A stretch of 64,000 bases of DNA from Fibrobacter sp. UBA7003 (GTDB taxonomy: Bacteria > Fibrobacterota > Fibrobacteria > Fibrobacterales > Fibrobacteraceae), in NCBI GenBank assembly GCA_002449765.1, contig DJXN01000013.1, positions 124,001 through 188,000 on the forward strand, in the 5' to 3' direction. Positions 52,982 to 63,076 of this stretch are shown piece by piece (within the stretch, counting starts at the first letter, position 1; each line of letters begins with the position of its first letter). The notes below the pieces were generated by a model. The model had not been told where the DNA came from and ran no database searches. It was given only the letters and a program-made list of their open reading frames with translations. A program made the position numbers and the translations under genes.

Positions 52982-55084
52982 ATGAACAGGTTTGCAGTTT
53001 GCACATTCCTCGCTCTTGCGGTGAGCGCATCCGCAGTCGAAAAAAAGAAAATCGATTTCGTGGTCGGTGTCGATGGCGATTTCAAGGCGGCTGTTGCTGC
53101 TGCCAGCAAGTCGGGCGCATCTGCCAGCAACCGCTTCGTCATCTTCGTGCCCGATGGCGAATACGACATCACCAAGCTTACGGGCGACAGCCACGGGAAA
53201 TCGACCGTGAGCGCCTCGTACCTCTCGATTATCGGGCAGAGCCTCGAAAAGACGATCATCGCGAACACGACCGACACCGAGGGCATAAGCCTCACGGCGA
53301 CAATATACTTCCCGAAAAACAACGAGATGTACATGCAGGACATCACCCTGCAGAACAAGGGCACATACAACTCCGGCAACGCGGCGCGCCAGGTGGCCCT
53401 GCAGCAGAACGAGGGCGACAAGTTTATCTACAAGAACGTGCGCCTTTTAAGCGGTCAGGATACCTACTACACCAAGAAGGGCCGCACCTACTGGGAAGGC
53501 GGCGAAATCGACGGCACGGTGGACTTCATCTGCGGTGGCGGCGACGTGTTCTTCGAAGGCACCAAGCTCGTGATGACACGAAACGGCGGCTACATCACTG
53601 CATCGCAAAATCCGGGTGACTGGGGCTACGTCTTCAACAACGCGACCATCACGGTAAGCAACAACAGTTTCAACGGCACTTTCTACCTGGGGCGTTCCTG
53701 GGGCCACGCAAAGACGGTCTTCCTGAACACAAAAATGATTGCGCAGCCCAAGGGCGAAGGCTGGGGGCCCGACATGAATTCCGCCCCGCAGGTTTTTGGC
53801 GAATACAACAGCAAGGACGGCAACGGCAACGCTGTGAACACGAGCCAGCGCAAGACGTATTTCAATGGCGGCAAGGACGCCTCGACCGCGACCACGCTCA
53901 AGACGGTGTGGAACGCAAGCGATGCCGCGAAGTACACGCTCCAAAACGTGCTCAAGGGTAGCGACAACTGGGATCCGACCAAGTTGACCGCGCAGGTGAA
54001 CGCTCCGAAAATTGCGCAGGAAGGCGCCGAAATTACATGGGCCGACGATAACAACGCACGCGCATGGGTTATTTTCGTGAACGGCAAGTACAAGGCCAAC
54101 GTGATTACTCCGAGCTTCTCGCTCGAAGGCATCGCGGTGGGCTCGAAGATTACGGTGCGTGCGGCCAACAGCATGGGCGGTCTCGGCGCATACTCCAACG
54201 AAGTCATGACTATTGACGCGAACGCCACCTACTACAAGGTGACGCTTGGCGACGCCATCGGTGGCAAGGTCAGCACAAACCTCAGCGGCGACAAGGTCAT
54301 GGAAGGCAAGACGGCGACATTCACCGCCACTCCCAACTCCGGCTGGAAATTCGCCGGCTGGAGCGGCAAGAGCGCCGCGGGTATCGACGCGAGCAAACCG
54401 CAGGCAAGCATTACCGCTGCAGGCGACATCGAACTTACGCCCTCGTTCATCGGCGATGGCTCGGGCAAGTTCCAGGCCGAAGAGGGCGTTATCGAGAATG
54501 CCGTCAACGAGAGTAGCAACGCGGGTTTCGCGGGTGCGGGCTACGTGAACTTCGGCACGGGAACATCGAGCGTGAAGGTGCCGGTTTATGCTGACGGGGC
54601 CGGCGAATACAAACTTACCCTGACATACGCGAACGGGAGCAATGCGGCCCGCAGCCTTTCCATCAAGGGCGATGCGAGCGAATCGCAGGAGGTCGAATTC
54701 GCGACGACCGGCAACTGGACCACCTACGTGACGAAGGACGTTTCCATCATGCTGCCGTTTGGCGCTAGCACCATCACATTCGCGACCGTGGGCGGAAACG
54801 ACGGCCCGAACCTCGACCAGCTGGAACTGACCGCAGTGAACGTGACGAAGCCCGACACCTCCGACACGACGACAGCAATCGGTGGACTCGCTAGCGGCCT
54901 CGCGGAGCCGCGCCTGGAATACTCGCCCGCAACCCGCGTGCAGGTTTTCAGTGCGACCGGCAAGCTGGTGCGTGAAAGCATCGGCCGCGCGGCAATCAGC
55001 ACGAGCGGCCTCCCCCGCGGGATATACATCGTAAAGGTGCGCGCCGGCTCCCGCAACATGCAAAAAGCAATCCGAATTGAGTGA
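52982..55084 (+). CDS. Secreted pectinesterase (CE8) with CBM35-like module
   Basis: A 700-residue protein with signal peptide (1-19) and a CE8 beta-helix domain (about 20-320). It contains GQDTYY (D160), DFICGGGD (D181) and LGRSW (R238), the residues of pectin methylesterase. A Fn3-like and a repeat domain follow (about 325-485), then a CBM35-like module (about 490-625) parallel to the one in the lyase, and a C-terminal sorting-like tail (QVFSATGKLVRESI, ending MQKAIRIE). It de-esterifies homogalacturonan so that the upstream lyase can act. A palindromic terminator element follows. Confidence 0.9.
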   Translation: MNRFAVCTFLALAVSASAVEKKKIDFVVGVDGDFKAAVAAASKSGASASNRFVIFVPDGEYDITKLTGDSHGKSTVSASYLSIIGQSLEKTIIANTTDTEGISLTATIYFPKNNEMYMQDITLQNKGTYNSGNAARQVALQQNEGDKFIYKNVRLLSGQDTYYTKKGRTYWEGGEIDGTVDFICGGGDVFFEGTKLVMTRNGGYITASQNPGDWGYVFNNATITVSNNSFNGTFYLGRSWGHAKTVFLNTKMIAQPKGEGWGPDMNSAPQVFGEYNSKDGNGNAVNTSQRKTYFNGGKDASTATTLKTVWNASDAAKYTLQNVLKGSDNWDPTKLTAQVNAPKIAQEGAEITWADDNNARAWVIFVNGKYKANVITPSFSLEGIAVGSKITVRAANSMGGLGAYSNEVMTIDANATYYKVTLGDAIGGKVSTNLSGDKVMEGKTATFTATPNSGWKFAGWSGKSAAGIDASKPQASITAAGDIELTPSFIGDGSGKFQAEEGVIENAVNESSNAGFAGAGYVNFGTGTSSVKVPVYADGAGEYKLTLTYANGSNAARSLSIKGDASESQEVEFATTGNWTTYVTKDVSIMLPFGASTITFATVGGNDGPNLDQLELTAVNVTKPDTSDTTTAIGGLASGLAEPRLEYSPATRVQVFSATGKLVRESIGRAAISTSGLPRGIYIVKVRAGSRNMQKAIRIE

Positions 55085-55092
55085 TTTCCCTG

Positions 55093-55138
55093 AAAATGGG
55101 GATTAAATGGTCAAAGAAACTTCATTTAATCCCCAAAA
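55093..55138. terminator. GGGGATT palindromic element, copy 3
   Basis: Perfect 12-bp stem GGGGATTAAATG/CATTTAATCCCC (55098-55109 and 55123-55134), followed by AAAA. It is related to the elements at 11653 and 11844. It lies between two convergent genes and probably terminates both. Confidence 0.75.
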
Positions 55139-55152
55139 ATGTCAAAATCGAC

Positions 55153-56031
55153 TTATTCCCCGAACACGAGCTTTATGTACAACTTAAATAGAGTCTCGCC
55201 CCAGAGGTACATGAAGGGTGCGGCCACCGCGAGGAACGGCCCGAAGGGAATCTGTCCCGAGGTTTCGGCGGCATCCTGGCCAGCGGCATTGCGACGAGCG
55301 GCAATCTTGCCGTAGGGGACCATCACGACGATGCCGAGGATCGCGGCCACGATTAGCGTCTCGACCGCGCCCGTCACGCCCATCAGTGCGCCGTAGCCCG
55401 CGAGGAGCTTTACGTCGCCGAAGCCCATGGCTTCCTTCTTCAGAAGTTTCGTCGCGCACCAACCCACCAGGTAGAGTCCGCCGCCCGCGACCACCGCCCC
55501 GACCAGGCTCTGGAGCGGAGCGACACCGCCGGGGATAATCGAAATCAAAAGGCCAGCGACAATCCCGCCCACCGAGATGGAATCGGGAATCAGTTTGTAC
55601 TTGCAGTCGACCGCACATACCGGGTACGCCCCGAGCAAAAGCCAAAACATCGCAAATGCCGACGCCCACACCGCGGGTTCAGTGACCGGCGCCGTGAAAA
55701 AAGAGGCCGATACCGGCACACCGCCCACTACCGCGACGGCAGCAAACAGCGCAATCGCACCCAGCAAGCCGCACAGCGCCTCCCCAATCGGGTAGATGAC
55801 GCTGATGGGCTGGTGGCAGCAGGCGCTCTTCCCGCGTAGCCATAGCCACCCCACGATAGGCAGGTTGTAGCGGATGGGGATGTGCTTCTTGCACAGCGGA
55901 CAGTGGCTCGGCGGGTTGATGAGCGAAATCCCGCGGGGCATGCGGTAAACAATCACGTTGTAGAAGCTCCCGACGCACGCGCCGAAGGCAAAAAACACCA
56001 AAAGCCAGTACCAGAGGGGGATTTCTTCCAT
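55153..56031 (-). CDS. Prepilin peptidase (A24 family)
   Basis: A 292-residue integral membrane aspartic protease. It has the N-terminal methyltransferase-like cytoplasmic loop with CPLC (44-47) and CC (71-72), a first Asp in AVDCKYKLIPD and the second in GFGDVKLL, with about eight hydrophobic helices. It cleaves and methylates type IV prepilins, and so is the expected processing enzyme for the pilin at 13765. No other pilus assembly gene lies next to it. Start ATG 56031 follows a weak GAGG-like sequence. Confidence 0.9.
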   Translation of the reverse strand: MEEIPLWYWLLVFFAFGACVGSFYNVIVYRMPRGISLINPPSHCPLCKKHIPIRYNLPIVGWLWLRGKSACCHQPISVIYPIGEALCGLLGAIALFAAVAVVGGVPVSASFFTAPVTEPAVWASAFAMFWLLLGAYPVCAVDCKYKLIPDSISVGGIVAGLLISIIPGGVAPLQSLVGAVVAGGGLYLVGWCATKLLKKEAMGFGDVKLLAGYGALMGVTGAVETLIVAAILGIVVMVPYGKIAARRNAAGQDAAETSGQIPFGPFLAVAAPFMYLWGETLFKLYIKLVFGE

Positions 56032-56168
56032 AAAAGCCTCAAAAACCTACATAGTAGAATATATAAACAAAGATAGGCGTTTGTTTTTTCGAATTAAAAA
56101 GATAAATTTAAAAATGCAGGACGCCCCCATAGGCGCCCCGTTATTTCGTGTCTAATGAGGAATCCGAT

Positions 56169-59100
56169 ATGCGATTGAGAAATTCTTGCCTGATTCTAGC
56201 CTTGGCGGCATGCCTTGTGGCCCTATTCGCCTGTTCAAGGGAATCTTCCATTGTGGAAAACGTCCGGCTCAGGAACAACCATTCCATCGTATTCGCCTTT
56301 GATCACCCCTTCGAGAATGCCGAAGCTTTCGCGGATTCTATTACGACGATGACCCTCCCGGCCGATTCCGTCGCGGACACGATTACGGTGACGGTCGGCG
56401 ATTCCGTCTACTTTATGGGATTCCTGCCTCTCTACGCCGACAAGATTTACAGGTTCGAATGGATCTTTGGCGACAGCGTCGTCACGAGCGAGAACACCGT
56501 GGCGCAAAGTTGGGCCTACGATAGCGCCGGCGTCTATTTCCCCATTTTCCGCGCGATTGACGGTAACAACGCCATAGATACGGCGGGTATCCACAGGAGG
56601 CCGCTCTATGTCCGTGTCATCGATACGCCTCCCATGCTCTACGTCCCGCGCGATACGGTGAAGGCGCGTCACAAGAAGGCCGCGAATTTCAATATCTGGG
56701 CGGCCGATTCCTTCGGCACCGTGGTCGAAGTCAAGGTCGATATCGATGGCCCGGGCAAGGATTCCGCCAAGGTCTGGGATACAAAGAAGGTCAAGGGGAG
56801 CGACAGCCTCGCCATCTCGATTCCCTACAAGAAGGATTACGTCGACTCGCTCGGGAACCAGACGGTCTATGTCATCGCGGTGGACGACGACGGCAACGAG
56901 ACCCTCGATACGGTCTACCTGCATTTCAACCAGTTGCCCACGATTGAACTGTTGCAGCCGCTGGACGGCGGCCGCTTCAGCAGCAAGGAACGTTTCGCCT
57001 TCTACTACCGCGCCGAAGACCAGGACAACCCGGGCTCGCTCCGTTACTACATCCGCGTGGCGAAGAGCCCCGACGGACGCAACCCGCCCATCTTTACCGA
57101 CCCCGAGGAATACCTTGTCGCACGCGATATCGCCGAGAAGAGCTTCGAGATTGTCGATACGACAGGCAAGAACCTGATTGGCCTCTCCGGCATCCTCTAC
57201 TGGGATGTCTGGGTGACCGACGGCTACGATACGGTTGTCGCGAAGCATGTCGACGACGGCGGGAAGTCGAGACCGTGGAAGTTCTTCCTCGGGAACCTCG
57301 ACAATACGAACGGAAACTTCAACGGCTATGCGAAATACCAGAGCTGGCACCATCATTCGGGAATCCGCATCGCCATGGAAGATACGCTCGGGAACTTCTT
57401 CTACGGTACCACGAAGGAGAGCGGCTACTACAGCATGAACGTCCCCCCGGGATCTTATGACGTCTACGCCATCGATACCACGAACTACAGGTTCGACCGC
57501 GCAAGCCTCAAGGACAGGATTGTCATCGCCGACGATACCACCGAACTCCCGACGCTTACGCTCAAGGATACGGCGGCGCCCGTCATCGTCTTCAATAAGA
57601 AACTGGATACTATCCGCGTGCGCGACTACCAGTTCGCGTTCAGGCTCTACGACTTCGGTTCGCAGGTCGATTCCGCGAAAGCCTGGCTTGACGGGGTGGA
57701 AACCGAGGCGTCTTACTTTACGGTGAACAGCTGGACGAAGAATGTCGAAAACCTTGCGGACGGGGAACATTCCCTCGCTCTCGTGGTCAAGGATAGCGCG
57801 GGGCTAGTCTCGGATACGACCAAGCTGAACTTTATGGTCCGCGCTTCGAATATAACGCTTACGGTGGATGACAAGGCGACTTCGATGATCAACCTCCTCC
57901 ATTCGTTCACGTTCAAGGCGAAGGTCGAAAACGCCCTCCCGATGCCGGATAGCGTCACGTGGGAATCGAATGTCGAAAACGCGTCGGTATTCCGTACCGA
58001 GATTGACGACAGCGTGGCGACCTTGGTCCTTGACAAGACGATGCTGCCGGGTGACATCCGTATAGGGGCCTTCTACGAAATGGTGGCAAGGACGGATGAC
58101 GGAGTCGTTACGAACAAGGTGCGCTTCGGCTTCTTCAATGACGGCCCTGTCGTCTATTTCGAATCCCCGACGAACGATACAAACGTTTCCGTGAACGATG
58201 TCATCTCCTATAAGCTTTTTGCGGATGGCAACAACAGCGATTCCGGAGACAAGTTCTTTACGCTCAGCTGGATTTGCGCCGGCGGCACTCCGTGCCCGAC
58301 GGACGACCGTCTGGAAGGCGATATTTCGTGGTCGGCTCCCGGAACCAAGAAACTTATCGTGAAAATCGAGAATTCCGCACTCGTACAGCGAGCGGATACG
58401 CTGCTTGTGAACGTAATCCCCGATCCGCCTACAATCCAGGTGACGTCGGAATCCATGGACAATCGCCACAAGATCAATTCGTCTGTGGAACTCAGGGTGA
58501 ACGCAAGCGACAGGTTCGGGACCATCGCGAAGATCGAATGGGGCTGCTCCAACGGAACCATAGTCGCCTTCGACTACGACACCACTTTTGCGACCCCGCA
58601 GCAGTCGCTCTCGAATCTTCCCATTTCCGTCCAGATGCCGGGAATCGCGTCCGAAAACTACAAGTGCATTGTCAGGGCGACCGACGACGACGGCGAAACG
58701 GCCAACGATACGGCATACTTCAGGGTGCTGCTGGATCTCCCGTACGTCTCGCTCAACATCACGAACCAGACGCTCACCATCAAGGACCAGGTGCAGCTTG
58801 GATTCGTTGCGATGGATACCCTCGGTGAAATTGTGGGCTACGAATTGGCCTGCGACAGTGTCCGCGCGAACCTGAAAAACGGCTGGACGAGTTTTGCAAA
58901 GAATACGACCCCGACCGTCACGATGCCGCCCGAGGCGTGCAACTGGTACTGCGCCATCCGCGTCACCGACGACGACAATAACCAGGCGAGCGATACGGCG
59001 GTATTCAATGTGCTGCAGGACCCGCCGACAGTCCAGGTGCTGGGCAATTACACCGTCACCATCAAGGATACTCTCGGGCTCGACGCCATGGCGAGCGACC

Positions 59101-61478
59101 TTTATGGGCGAATCGTGCTCTACGAATGGGGATGCGGTTCTGCCGATGCGCAGAATATCGGGTTCACCTACTCCAGCGCGACTTCCCCGCAGTATTCGGC
59201 CTCCATGCCTGCTACGGCCCAGAACGGCTACAAGTGCATTATCCGCGTTACCGACGACGACGGCAATACCTCGCGCGATACGACCCTGATCGATATCATC
59301 CTTGCGCCTCCGACCGTTGTTGTCGCAAACGAGTCGGCTGTCGTCCGCGAGGGCTACAACATCGTGCTGGGCGCCACGGCCTACGACTATCCCGACTTCC
59401 CGGGCTTCATCGAGAAGCGGGAATGGAGCTGCGGGACGCCTTCCGAAATCGCGAATAACTGGAAGACTGTTTCTCAGTACGATACGGTCTGGAAGGCACC
59501 CGCCGCGACGGCGACCTTCTACTGTGTTGCGCGCGCCACGGACAACGATGGAAACATGGCGATGGATACGATGAGGATCCAGTATTCTACCGAGCTTCCC
59601 GTCATTTCCGTGAAGGACGAGGAAATCTACGTGACGGCGGGCGACCTCTTTGAACTCAATGCCACGGTCAACAACGTTTGGCAGGGCATCAGCTGGTTCA
59701 CCTGGGAATGCTTCGACCAGAAAAAGGATACTTCGCTCGAAGCGAACGTCACGCGGTATGATTACTACAAGAACGGGTCCAGTTTCTATGATTTCCGGCC
59801 CGGCGAATACACGGTGGACGGCAGGGACCTGTACTGCGTCGTCAGCGCCGAGGAATCGAGTACCAAGGCGGTGTTTAGCGATACGACCTTTGTCCGTATC
59901 ATCAAGCAGTCGCCCGTGGGCGTGATTACCGCGGCCGATACGGTGTATCTCTGGAGCGGCGACGAATCCTTCGATAGCGGTGAATCCTACTACTTCTACG
60001 ATACTTCGTGGGGCGGCAAGAAATCGACACTCGGTACGATCGGCGACGAGAACCATCAGGACTTCTGGTGGAGCTTCAGCAATGTCGATGGCAACTACTA
60101 CCAGGGCAACCATGACGGTTCTCTCGATACCAATATCGCCGAATTCAACTCCGCGTTCATCCGCAGTTCCAGGGAAAATTCGCTCACCATCTGCCTCGAC
60201 TACCGCGATAGCACGTCGGCGCATCCGAACCAGGCGTTCTTCTCCAGACACCGTGCCGAAGAAGTCTGCCGCAAGGTCTACTTCCGCAAGGCATGGCGGA
60301 ATCTCGCCACGAGCGATACGGTTCTCGAGACGAGCAAGATGACGACTCCGCCGGTTATTGCCGTGGCGGGCGCAAAACCTGTCGTGGCCTACCTCTCCGG
60401 CGCGAAGGCGGTCACGACGAAGTATCTCGACGGAAGCACCTGGAAATCCATCAGTACGGCCGGAATTTCAGTTGCAGATTCCATCGTTTCCCTCAAGCTC
60501 AAGTCTGGCGGGAGCGACCTCTATCTCGCGGTCCTCACAAGCGCGGGTAACCTCTCCGTCTACAGGTCTGCGAACGGAACTTCGACCTGGGCCTCCGTGG
60601 GCGATGCCATCGAAGAGGCCTCCATCATGGCGCTCGATTGCCATCCCACTTCCGGGTACCCGCTCGTAAGCTACCTCAAGACAACTACGAATGCAACGAT
60701 GTACAGCCGCTGGGACGGCTCTGCATGGGTCACGGCCGACGTAAGCGTCCCCACATACCGGACGTTCACGACTTCGAATTGCCGCACGGAACACCGCAGG
60801 ACCGTCTGCGATACCACATACACGAACCATCCGCTGAAGATGCGCGAACAGCAGGTCGCCTATATGCAGAACGGCATGCTCGCGTTCGTCTTTGTCGATA
60901 CGACGTCGGCTTACCAGGCCTACTACACCTTGTACGGCAGTGATTACGCCTTGAAGAAGAATTCCGAGAAGATCGAACAGAACATGAACGGAATCAACCT
61001 CGTGGCCGATGGGAACACGCTCTATCTGGGATTCCTGAACCGCAATACCGAATCGTACGGACCTTACGTGTACAAGGGAAGCGCAAACACATCCTCCATC
61101 ACATGGAACAAGTCGGGAGTGTTCGGACAATCCATCCACGAAGGCATCTTGGCATACCATATCAAGCTTGCCGCCTTCGACAATAAGCTTTACGCGATTA
61201 TCGACGACAAGGGCAAACCCTCGCTCGCGCAGAGCCACGTGTTCTACCTCGACGGAAGCACGTGGAAGCTCATGGGCGAAAACGAGTTGCCCTACTTCAA
61301 GACTGTATTCTACAACAGCAAGCACTACTATCTCCGCGGCTCGGTTCCCGATATCGCAGTTGCAAGCGACGGAAAGGTCTTCATTTCCATGCTGGCCTGG
61401 GAAAATGCGGGCGGTAGAGGTGTCAACTTCGGCCCCATCGTCATGAAGTATGTGGCCGATTCATGGACGGTTCATTGA
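56169..61478 (+). CDS. Very large lipoprotein with repeated PKD/Ig-like modules
   Basis: A 1769-residue protein with a lipobox (ALFAC at about 24-28), so it is probably anchored in the outer membrane. A PKD-like region (about 60-160) is followed by Ig-like stretches. About four ~95-residue modules each carry a Cys pair and the ATDDDG-type strand (CIVRATDDDGETANDTAYF, CAIRVTDDDNNQASDTAVF, CIIRVTDDDGNTSRDTTLI, CVARATDNDGN). The C-terminal ~350 residues look like a beta-propeller (repeats such as YLGFLNRN). ATG 56169 has AGGA upstream; the in-frame GTG 56148 is less likely. First gene of a three-gene unit. Confidence 0.8.
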   Translation: MRLRNSCLILALAACLVALFACSRESSIVENVRLRNNHSIVFAFDHPFENAEAFADSITTMTLPADSVADTITVTVGDSVYFMGFLPLYADKIYRFEWIFGDSVVTSENTVAQSWAYDSAGVYFPIFRAIDGNNAIDTAGIHRRPLYVRVIDTPPMLYVPRDTVKARHKKAANFNIWAADSFGTVVEVKVDIDGPGKDSAKVWDTKKVKGSDSLAISIPYKKDYVDSLGNQTVYVIAVDDDGNETLDTVYLHFNQLPTIELLQPLDGGRFSSKERFAFYYRAEDQDNPGSLRYYIRVAKSPDGRNPPIFTDPEEYLVARDIAEKSFEIVDTTGKNLIGLSGILYWDVWVTDGYDTVVAKHVDDGGKSRPWKFFLGNLDNTNGNFNGYAKYQSWHHHSGIRIAMEDTLGNFFYGTTKESGYYSMNVPPGSYDVYAIDTTNYRFDRASLKDRIVIADDTTELPTLTLKDTAAPVIVFNKKLDTIRVRDYQFAFRLYDFGSQVDSAKAWLDGVETEASYFTVNSWTKNVENLADGEHSLALVVKDSAGLVSDTTKLNFMVRASNITLTVDDKATSMINLLHSFTFKAKVENALPMPDSVTWESNVENASVFRTEIDDSVATLVLDKTMLPGDIRIGAFYEMVARTDDGVVTNKVRFGFFNDGPVVYFESPTNDTNVSVNDVISYKLFADGNNSDSGDKFFTLSWICAGGTPCPTDDRLEGDISWSAPGTKKLIVKIENSALVQRADTLLVNVIPDPPTIQVTSESMDNRHKINSSVELRVNASDRFGTIAKIEWGCSNGTIVAFDYDTTFATPQQSLSNLPISVQMPGIASENYKCIVRATDDDGETANDTAYFRVLLDLPYVSLNITNQTLTIKDQVQLGFVAMDTLGEIVGYELACDSVRANLKNGWTSFAKNTTPTVTMPPEACNWYCAIRVTDDDNNQASDTAVFNVLQDPPTVQVLGNYTVTIKDTLGLDAMASDLYGRIVLYEWGCGSADAQNIGFTYSSATSPQYSASMPATAQNGYKCIIRVTDDDGNTSRDTTLIDIILAPPTVVVANESAVVREGYNIVLGATAYDYPDFPGFIEKREWSCGTPSEIANNWKTVSQYDTVWKAPAATATFYCVARATDNDGNMAMDTMRIQYSTELPVISVKDEEIYVTAGDLFELNATVNNVWQGISWFTWECFDQKKDTSLEANVTRYDYYKNGSSFYDFRPGEYTVDGRDLYCVVSAEESSTKAVFSDTTFVRIIKQSPVGVITAADTVYLWSGDESFDSGESYYFYDTSWGGKKSTLGTIGDENHQDFWWSFSNVDGNYYQGNHDGSLDTNIAEFNSAFIRSSRENSLTICLDYRDSTSAHPNQAFFSRHRAEEVCRKVYFRKAWRNLATSDTVLETSKMTTPPVIAVAGAKPVVAYLSGAKAVTTKYLDGSTWKSISTAGISVADSIVSLKLKSGGSDLYLAVLTSAGNLSVYRSANGTSTWASVGDAIEEASIMALDCHPTSGYPLVSYLKTTTNATMYSRWDGSAWVTADVSVPTYRTFTTSNCRTEHRRTVCDTTYTNHPLKMREQQVAYMQNGMLAFVFVDTTSAYQAYYTLYGSDYALKKNSEKIEQNMNGINLVADGNTLYLGFLNRNTESYGPYVYKGSANTSSITWNKSGVFGQSIHEGILAYHIKLAAFDNKLYAIIDDKGKPSLAQSHVFYLDGSTWKLMGENELPYFKTVFYNSKHYYLRGSVPDIAVASDGKVFISMLAWENAGGRGVNFGPIVMKYVADSWTVH

Positions 61479-61921
61479 TGAATATCGAAATAGCAGCAAT
61501 CTGCGATGCCGCCACCGCGAACGGAATCGGCGGCAGGCTCAATATCCTCGGGGCGTTCGACAGGGCGTTCCCTCCGCAGTTCCCCTTTGTCATTCCGCAG
61601 TGTGCGGCGGCTTTCCGCATCCGCTACCAGCGTTCCGAGGCGGGAATCCACAACCTGAAGCTTTCCATCGAGGACGTGTGCGGGCACCCGATAGTGCCCG
61701 TCATGGAATCGAAGATTCCATTCGAGCCCGTCGCCGACGGTCTCGACACGGCCGCGATAAACCTTGTCCTCAACATGCAGCGCCTTCAGATTGCGCGCCC
61801 CGACAAGTATATCGTGCGCCTCCTTATCGATGACGAAGAAATTTCCTATCTCCCGCTCTACATTCTCGAAGACCCGAGGGCGCGCAGGGCGGCAGAATCC
61901 GGCGGCGAAATCAAGAACTGA
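61478..61921 (+). CDS. Small unknown protein (DUF6941-like)
   Basis: A 147-residue protein with a beta-rich pattern (IEIAAICDAATANGIGGRL at the start, LYILEDPRAR at the end). It resembles the DUF6941 family; function unknown. The ATG overlaps the stop of the large lipoprotein by one base (TGATG), and its own stop overlaps the next gene in the same way. No signal peptide is visible, so it may be cytoplasmic. Confidence 0.72.
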   Translation: MNIEIAAICDAATANGIGGRLNILGAFDRAFPPQFPFVIPQCAAAFRIRYQRSEAGIHNLKLSIEDVCGHPIVPVMESKIPFEPVADGLDTAAINLVLNMQRLQIARPDKYIVRLLIDDEEISYLPLYILEDPRARRAAESGGEIKN

Positions 61922-62421
61922 TGCGGCGTATCCTTTCCATCTTCCCGGCTCTTGCGCTAGGGCTTTATGCCTGTAGCGGTATCAACGACAGCTGGGAAGT
62001 CAAGGGCGGCGGCTACATTAAGTACAAAATAAATGGCGAGAAAAGCAGGACTGTCGAGCTTGCTCCCGATGACGTGGAAATCCCCTTCATCCATAATAGC
62101 CATCACTATCTGTTTCTAAGGACGCAGATCGAAGAGAGCGCTGACGGTGACCAGTTTTCCATCATGGTCAATTCGCCGGTCCTCGGGGATAACCACCCCG
62201 TACAGGGGCAGTATTCCTGGTTCGTTGCCGAAAATTCCGAAAAGGGAAGCATCGACGCGGGGCGCAGCACGCTTCACTTTGACCAGAAGGACGATTCCAC
62301 CTGGACCGCCAACCTCGACCTCTATGCGGTAGATTGCCGCGGCGGCCATTGCGAGGATTCGCTCCCTGCATTGCACATTACGGGGCGGTTGCGTTACTGG
62401 ATTCCCAAGGAAGATCGCTGA
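61921..62421 (+). CDS. Small lipoprotein of unknown function
   Basis: A 166-residue protein with a signal peptide and lipobox (GLYAC, about 14-18). The remainder is beta-rich with no family I can name. TGATG overlap with the preceding gene suggests translational coupling. It is likely co-produced with the large lipoprotein. Confidence 0.72.
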   Translation: MRRILSIFPALALGLYACSGINDSWEVKGGGYIKYKINGEKSRTVELAPDDVEIPFIHNSHHYLFLRTQIEESADGDQFSIMVNSPVLGDNHPVQGQYSWFVAENSEKGSIDAGRSTLHFDQKDDSTWTANLDLYAVDCRGGHCEDSLPALHITGRLRYWIPKEDR

Positions 62422-62522
62422 CTCCTCGAAAAAACACGAATTTCGGCAATATGTCGCGAGAATTGTGCGCCTTTATCCCTTGACAAACTCAATGCAAGTT
62501 TCTACTATTGGGCTACCTTAAT

Positions 62523-62596
<74 letters not shown>

Positions 62597-62605
62597 CTAA
62601 ATAAA

Positions 62606-62636
62606 AAAAGACCCCGCTGATGCGGGGTCTTTTTCG
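62606..62636. terminator. Bidirectional terminator between tRNA-Val and HU gene
   Basis: 11-bp stem (AAAGACCCCGC/GCGGGGTCTTT, loop TGAT) flanked by A-run and T-run; serves the tRNA on + and HU on -. Confidence 0.85.
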
Positions 62637-62650
62637 TACACAAAGAAGAA

Positions 62651-62965
62651 TTACTTCTTGCCCTTCTTGGCAGCAGCCTTCTTGGCAGCGACAGAAGCCT
62701 TGAGGGCGGCGCCGGCCTTGAAGCCAACAGTCTTGGAAGCCTTGATCTTGATCTTTTCACCGGTGAGCGGGTTGCGGCCGTCACGGGCAGCGCGTTCCTT
62801 CACAGCGAAGGTGCCGAAGCCGATGAGCTGGACGTTGCCGTCCTTCTTGACACCAGCGGCGATACCGTCGAGAACGGCGTCAACAGCGCGGGCAGCAGCA
62901 GCCTTGGATTCAATGCCAGCTTCCTTGTTGGCGAGGATGGCGTCGATGAGTTCTTGTTTGTTCAT
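62651..62965 (-). CDS. HU family DNA-binding protein
   Basis: A 104-residue nucleoid protein of the HU/IHF family. It has the N-terminal helices (NKQELIDAILANKEAG), the signature GFGTFAVKERAARDGRNP in the beta-arm and a Lys/Ala-rich C-terminal tail (AAKKAAAKKGKK), longer than in E. coli HU. It bends and compacts DNA. AAGGAG is placed well before ATG 62965. Such a protein could also assist site-specific inversion by bending DNA. Confidence 0.93.
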   Translation of the reverse strand: MNKQELIDAILANKEAGIESKAAAARAVDAVLDGIAAGVKKDGNVQLIGFGTFAVKERAARDGRNPLTGEKIKIKASKTVGFKAGAALKASVAAKKAAAKKGKK

Positions 62966-63076
62966 TTTATAACTCCTTGAGTTGTTGAGATTAATTGTAT
63001 GGTGATATTATACCTTTTTTTTTCACATGTGGAAAACTTTTTTTGAAAAAAGTGTCTTTTTCTGAGCCCTTTAAAA

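Noticed and set aside
57804..60251. 815-codon minus-strand open frame within the large lipoprotein gene
   Set aside because: The plus strand has a lipobox, ribosome binding site and repeated domains; the minus frame has none.
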